A DNA stretch of 64,000 nt from Chryseobacterium sp. GVT01B (GTDB taxonomy: Bacteria; Bacteroidota; Bacteroidia; Flavobacteriales; Weeksellaceae), in assembly GCF_019970045.1 (NCBI RefSeq), contig NZ_JAHXYI010000005.1:1-64000 (forward strand), read 5' to 3'. The translations under genes and the position numbers were made by a program. The notes beneath the pieces were generated by a model. That model was not told the origin of the DNA. It saw only the letters and a program-made list of their open reading frames with translations, and did no database searches. Each line of letters starts with the position of its first letter. The first letter of the stretch is position 1. Positions 62,020 through 64,000 of this stretch are shown piece after piece.

Positions 62020-62088
62020 GAATCTTACTAACAGCCAGACACACATGAGATTCTTCATTACATTTCATTTCATTCAGAATGACACTTT
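62020..62088. repeat. Dispersed palindromic repeat copy in the porin-transporter spacer
   Basis: GAAGAATCTTACTAAC and TGAGATTCTTCATTAC arms with a terminal CAGAATGACACTT; same family as 55476-55557. Confidence 0.5.
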
Positions 62089-62171
62089 TGAAATAGTTTC
62101 ATTTAAAGCCCTTAAGGGTTAAAAAAAATCAAATTAATATCCTATTCCATTAACATCAAAAACTAATCAAT

Positions 62172-63752
62172 ATGAGCGAAAATCATCACGAAAGCTACGA
62201 AAATATGACCGACAGGCAGAAAAACCGCACCATATGGAGTGTGATCACCGCCTCTTCACTCGGTACATTGATAGAATGGTACGACTTCTATATCTTCGGA
62301 AGTTTAGCCATTGTTTTAGCTACTAAATTTTTCCCTGCAGATAATCCTACCGCAGCATTTTTATCTACCCTGGCAACTTTTGCCGCCGGATTTGTGGTAA
62401 GACCTTTCGGAGCTTTATTTTTCGGAAGACTGGGTGATATCATCGGAAGAAAATATACTTTTCTTGTCACCTTACTGATCATGGGATTTTCCACTTTCCT
62501 GATCGGCTGTATTCCAAGTTATAAAACTATTGGATTTATGGCACCGGTTTTAGTTTTAATTTTAAGATTACTTCAAGGACTTGCCCTTGGTGGTGAATAC
62601 GGAGGTGCTGCCACTTATGTTGCAGAATATGCCCAGCCTCACCGAAGAGGCTACTGGACTTCCTGGATTCAGACGACTGCAACAGCCGGACTTTTTATTT
62701 CATTAATCGTTATTTTAATCACAAAATCAACCCTTTCGGCAGAAGAGTTTGACAACTGGGGATGGAGAGTTCCTTTCTGGATCTCGATTCTGATGGTTGC
62801 CGTTTCTTATGTTATCAGAAAGAACATGAAAGAATCTCCTCTTTTTGCGAAGGCTAAAAGTGAGGGAAAAACGTCTAAAAACCCTTTGAAAGAGAGTTTC
62901 GGGAACAGATACAACTTCAAGTTTGTATTATTGGCTTTATTTGGAGCGGCAATGGGACAAGGAGTTATCTGGTACACGGGTCAATTTTATGCCATGAGTT
63001 TCCTTCAAAAGGTAATGAATGTAGAATCCGCACAGGTGGACTCACTCATGGCTACTGCTTTGTTTTTAGGAACCCCTTTCTTTGTATTCTTTGGATGGCT
63101 CTCTGACAAAATTGGAAGAAAAGCAGTAATGATGACCGGAATGTTAGTCGCTATTTTAGCTTACAGACCTATTTATAACAGCATGTTCAAGAGTGTGAAT
63201 CTTGAAAGCAAAACTATTGCAGCCAATGGAATTACAGAAAAAAGAACCGCTAAAATCCACAGTGATATTGCCACGGACAGCCTGGTTACTTTTCATAAAG
63301 AAACTCTTTACACAGACGGCACTCTGATCAAAAAAGACAGTATTACTCATTGGTCGCCCGCAGGACCTGTTATGAAAGACGGAAAAGCGGAAGAACCAAA
63401 AATCTCCACCTCTGTAAAACTAAGTGACGACACCAAATGGTATCTGGTCTTCCTTGTATTTATACAGGTAATATTTGTAACAATGGTATATGGGCCTATT
63501 GCCGCTTTCCTTGTCGAGATGTTCCCTGTGAGAATCCGGTATACTTCAATGTCGTTACCATATCACATCGGAAACGGAGTATTCGGAGGACTTCTTCCGG
63601 CAGTGGCAACCTACCTGGTAACTACCGGAAAAGAAGCAGGTCATGCAACATGGTATCTTGAAGGACTCTGGTACCCAATTGGAGTCGCCGCAGTATGTCT
63701 GGTTATCGGATTATTTTATCTTAAAAATAAGAACAATAATCTTCACGATTAG
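62172..63752 (+). CDS. MHS-family MFS transporter (metabolite:H+ symporter)
   Basis: 526 aa, longer than typical (about 430-450). Twelve helices; SSLGTLIEWYDFYIFG in helix 1, VVRPFGALFFGRLGDIIGRKYTF at the loop 2-3 signature, RLLQGLALGGEYGGAATYVAEYA in helix 4. A polar insert of about 80 residues (338-418; ESKTIAANGITEKRTAKIHS and following) lies between two C-terminal-half helices and accounts for the extra length. Relatives carry dicarboxylates, proline/betaine or similar; substrate not assignable. Lies between the porin-like gene and a small membrane protein. Confidence 0.9.
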   Translation: MSENHHESYENMTDRQKNRTIWSVITASSLGTLIEWYDFYIFGSLAIVLATKFFPADNPTAAFLSTLATFAAGFVVRPFGALFFGRLGDIIGRKYTFLVTLLIMGFSTFLIGCIPSYKTIGFMAPVLVLILRLLQGLALGGEYGGAATYVAEYAQPHRRGYWTSWIQTTATAGLFISLIVILITKSTLSAEEFDNWGWRVPFWISILMVAVSYVIRKNMKESPLFAKAKSEGKTSKNPLKESFGNRYNFKFVLLALFGAAMGQGVIWYTGQFYAMSFLQKVMNVESAQVDSLMATALFLGTPFFVFFGWLSDKIGRKAVMMTGMLVAILAYRPIYNSMFKSVNLESKTIAANGITEKRTAKIHSDIATDSLVTFHKETLYTDGTLIKKDSITHWSPAGPVMKDGKAEEPKISTSVKLSDDTKWYLVFLVFIQVIFVTMVYGPIAAFLVEMFPVRIRYTSMSLPYHIGNGVFGGLLPAVATYLVTTGKEAGHATWYLEGLWYPIGVAAVCLVIGLFYLKNKNNNLHD

Positions 63753-63795
63753 GTACTGAATCACTCAAATTTTTATTAATTTTAAAACTACTAAA

Positions 63796-64000
63796 ATGAA
63801 CGGACTAAAAAAAATATTAGGCATTCTCTGGATCGCAATCGCGGTGATTGTAGGATATTTCGGAATTACAGTACTGGGAATCCCAAAAATCGCATCCGGA
63901 AAGCAGGAAGATCTGGTTTTTGGCATCATCATTCTTTTTGTACTGATGCCAATTATTTCGGGAGGAATGGCCATTTTCGGCTATTATGCCCTGAAAGGAG
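63796..64000 (+). CDS. Small membrane protein (start only; possibly DUF6814-type)
   Basis: 68 codons visible, running off the right edge. MNGLKKILGILWIAIAVIVG then YFGITVLGIPKIASGKQEDL and a second helix VFGIIILFVLMPIISGGMAIFGYYALKG: two membrane helices with a short loop. Starts 43 bp after the transporter stop; likely cotranscribed and perhaps a partner subunit. Small two-helix proteins are common after MHS transporters in Bacteroidetes. Confidence 0.65.
   Translation, partial: MNGLKKILGILWIAIAVIVGYFGITVLGIPKIASGKQEDLVFGIIILFVLMPIISGGMAIFGYYALKG

Noticed and set aside
1..64000. CRISPR arrays, rRNA genes and recognised metabolite riboswitches
   Set aside because: No regularly spaced repeats, rRNA sequence or recognised riboswitch core was seen.

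Overview
The window looks like a chromosomal piece of a Flavobacteriia bacterium, most likely Chryseobacterium or a close relative (Weeksellaceae). The evidence is the low GC, Bacteroidetes-type promoters (TAnnTTTG, sometimes with an upstream TTTG), a type IX secretion C-terminal domain on a secreted protease, and family types typical of the group (DUF2911, DUF937, FISUMP proteins, an N-acetyl/succinyl-ornithine carbamoyltransferase). These are family-level judgements from reading translations; no database was searched.

Layout. (1) 1-19.5 kb is a gene-poor, AT-rich accessory region. It holds the 5' end of a nonribosomal peptide synthetase, an outer-membrane beta-barrel protein, a secreted M36 metalloprotease interrupted by an in-frame TGA, three full FISUMP surface proteins and the decayed remnant of a fourth, a Y-family plus DnaE-type translesion polymerase cassette, and a DUF937 protein. 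(2) 19.5-22.6 kb is a small integrated element or island end: a TPR lipoprotein, two small plus-strand genes, and a tyrosine recombinase next to tRNA-Ser(UGA). (3) 22.7-44.2 kb is ordinary chromosome: trxB, holA, retropepsin-like proteins, an ada/ogt alkylation-repair cluster containing a gene remnant, a siderophore-type uptake operon (TonB receptor, PepSY membrane protein, esterase), and a rhomboid protease. (4) 44.3-59.9 kb holds pyrimidine and arginine biosynthesis: pyrB-carA-carB behind a leader-peptide attenuator, an Lrp-type regulator, and GNAT-argG-argC-argD-argF'-argB-argE-argH. (5) 59.9-64 kb holds a transposase-derived zinc-ribbon/HTH protein, a porin-like protein, an MHS-family transporter and the start of a small membrane protein.

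The most notable observation is an apparent regulon in the accessory region. Seven promoters (NRPS, an ORF-less plus-strand transcript, OMP, M36 protease, FISUMP-2, decayed FISUMP, FISUMP-3) carry a 15-bp element resembling TAGTGATAAAACTAC. In all seven it ends exactly 34 nt before the first base of a TAnnTTTG (once TAnnTTTA) box. Four of them have a second clear copy exactly 22 bp upstream. No -33 TTTG is evident, so these look like activator-dependent promoters controlling secreted and surface products.

The second highlight is the pyrB leader. It has a full TTTG-N19-TATCTTTG promoter, a probably leaderless 23-residue leader peptide whose stop codon overlaps a strong terminator hairpin, then pyrB. 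This arrangement parallels enterobacterial pyrBI attenuation.
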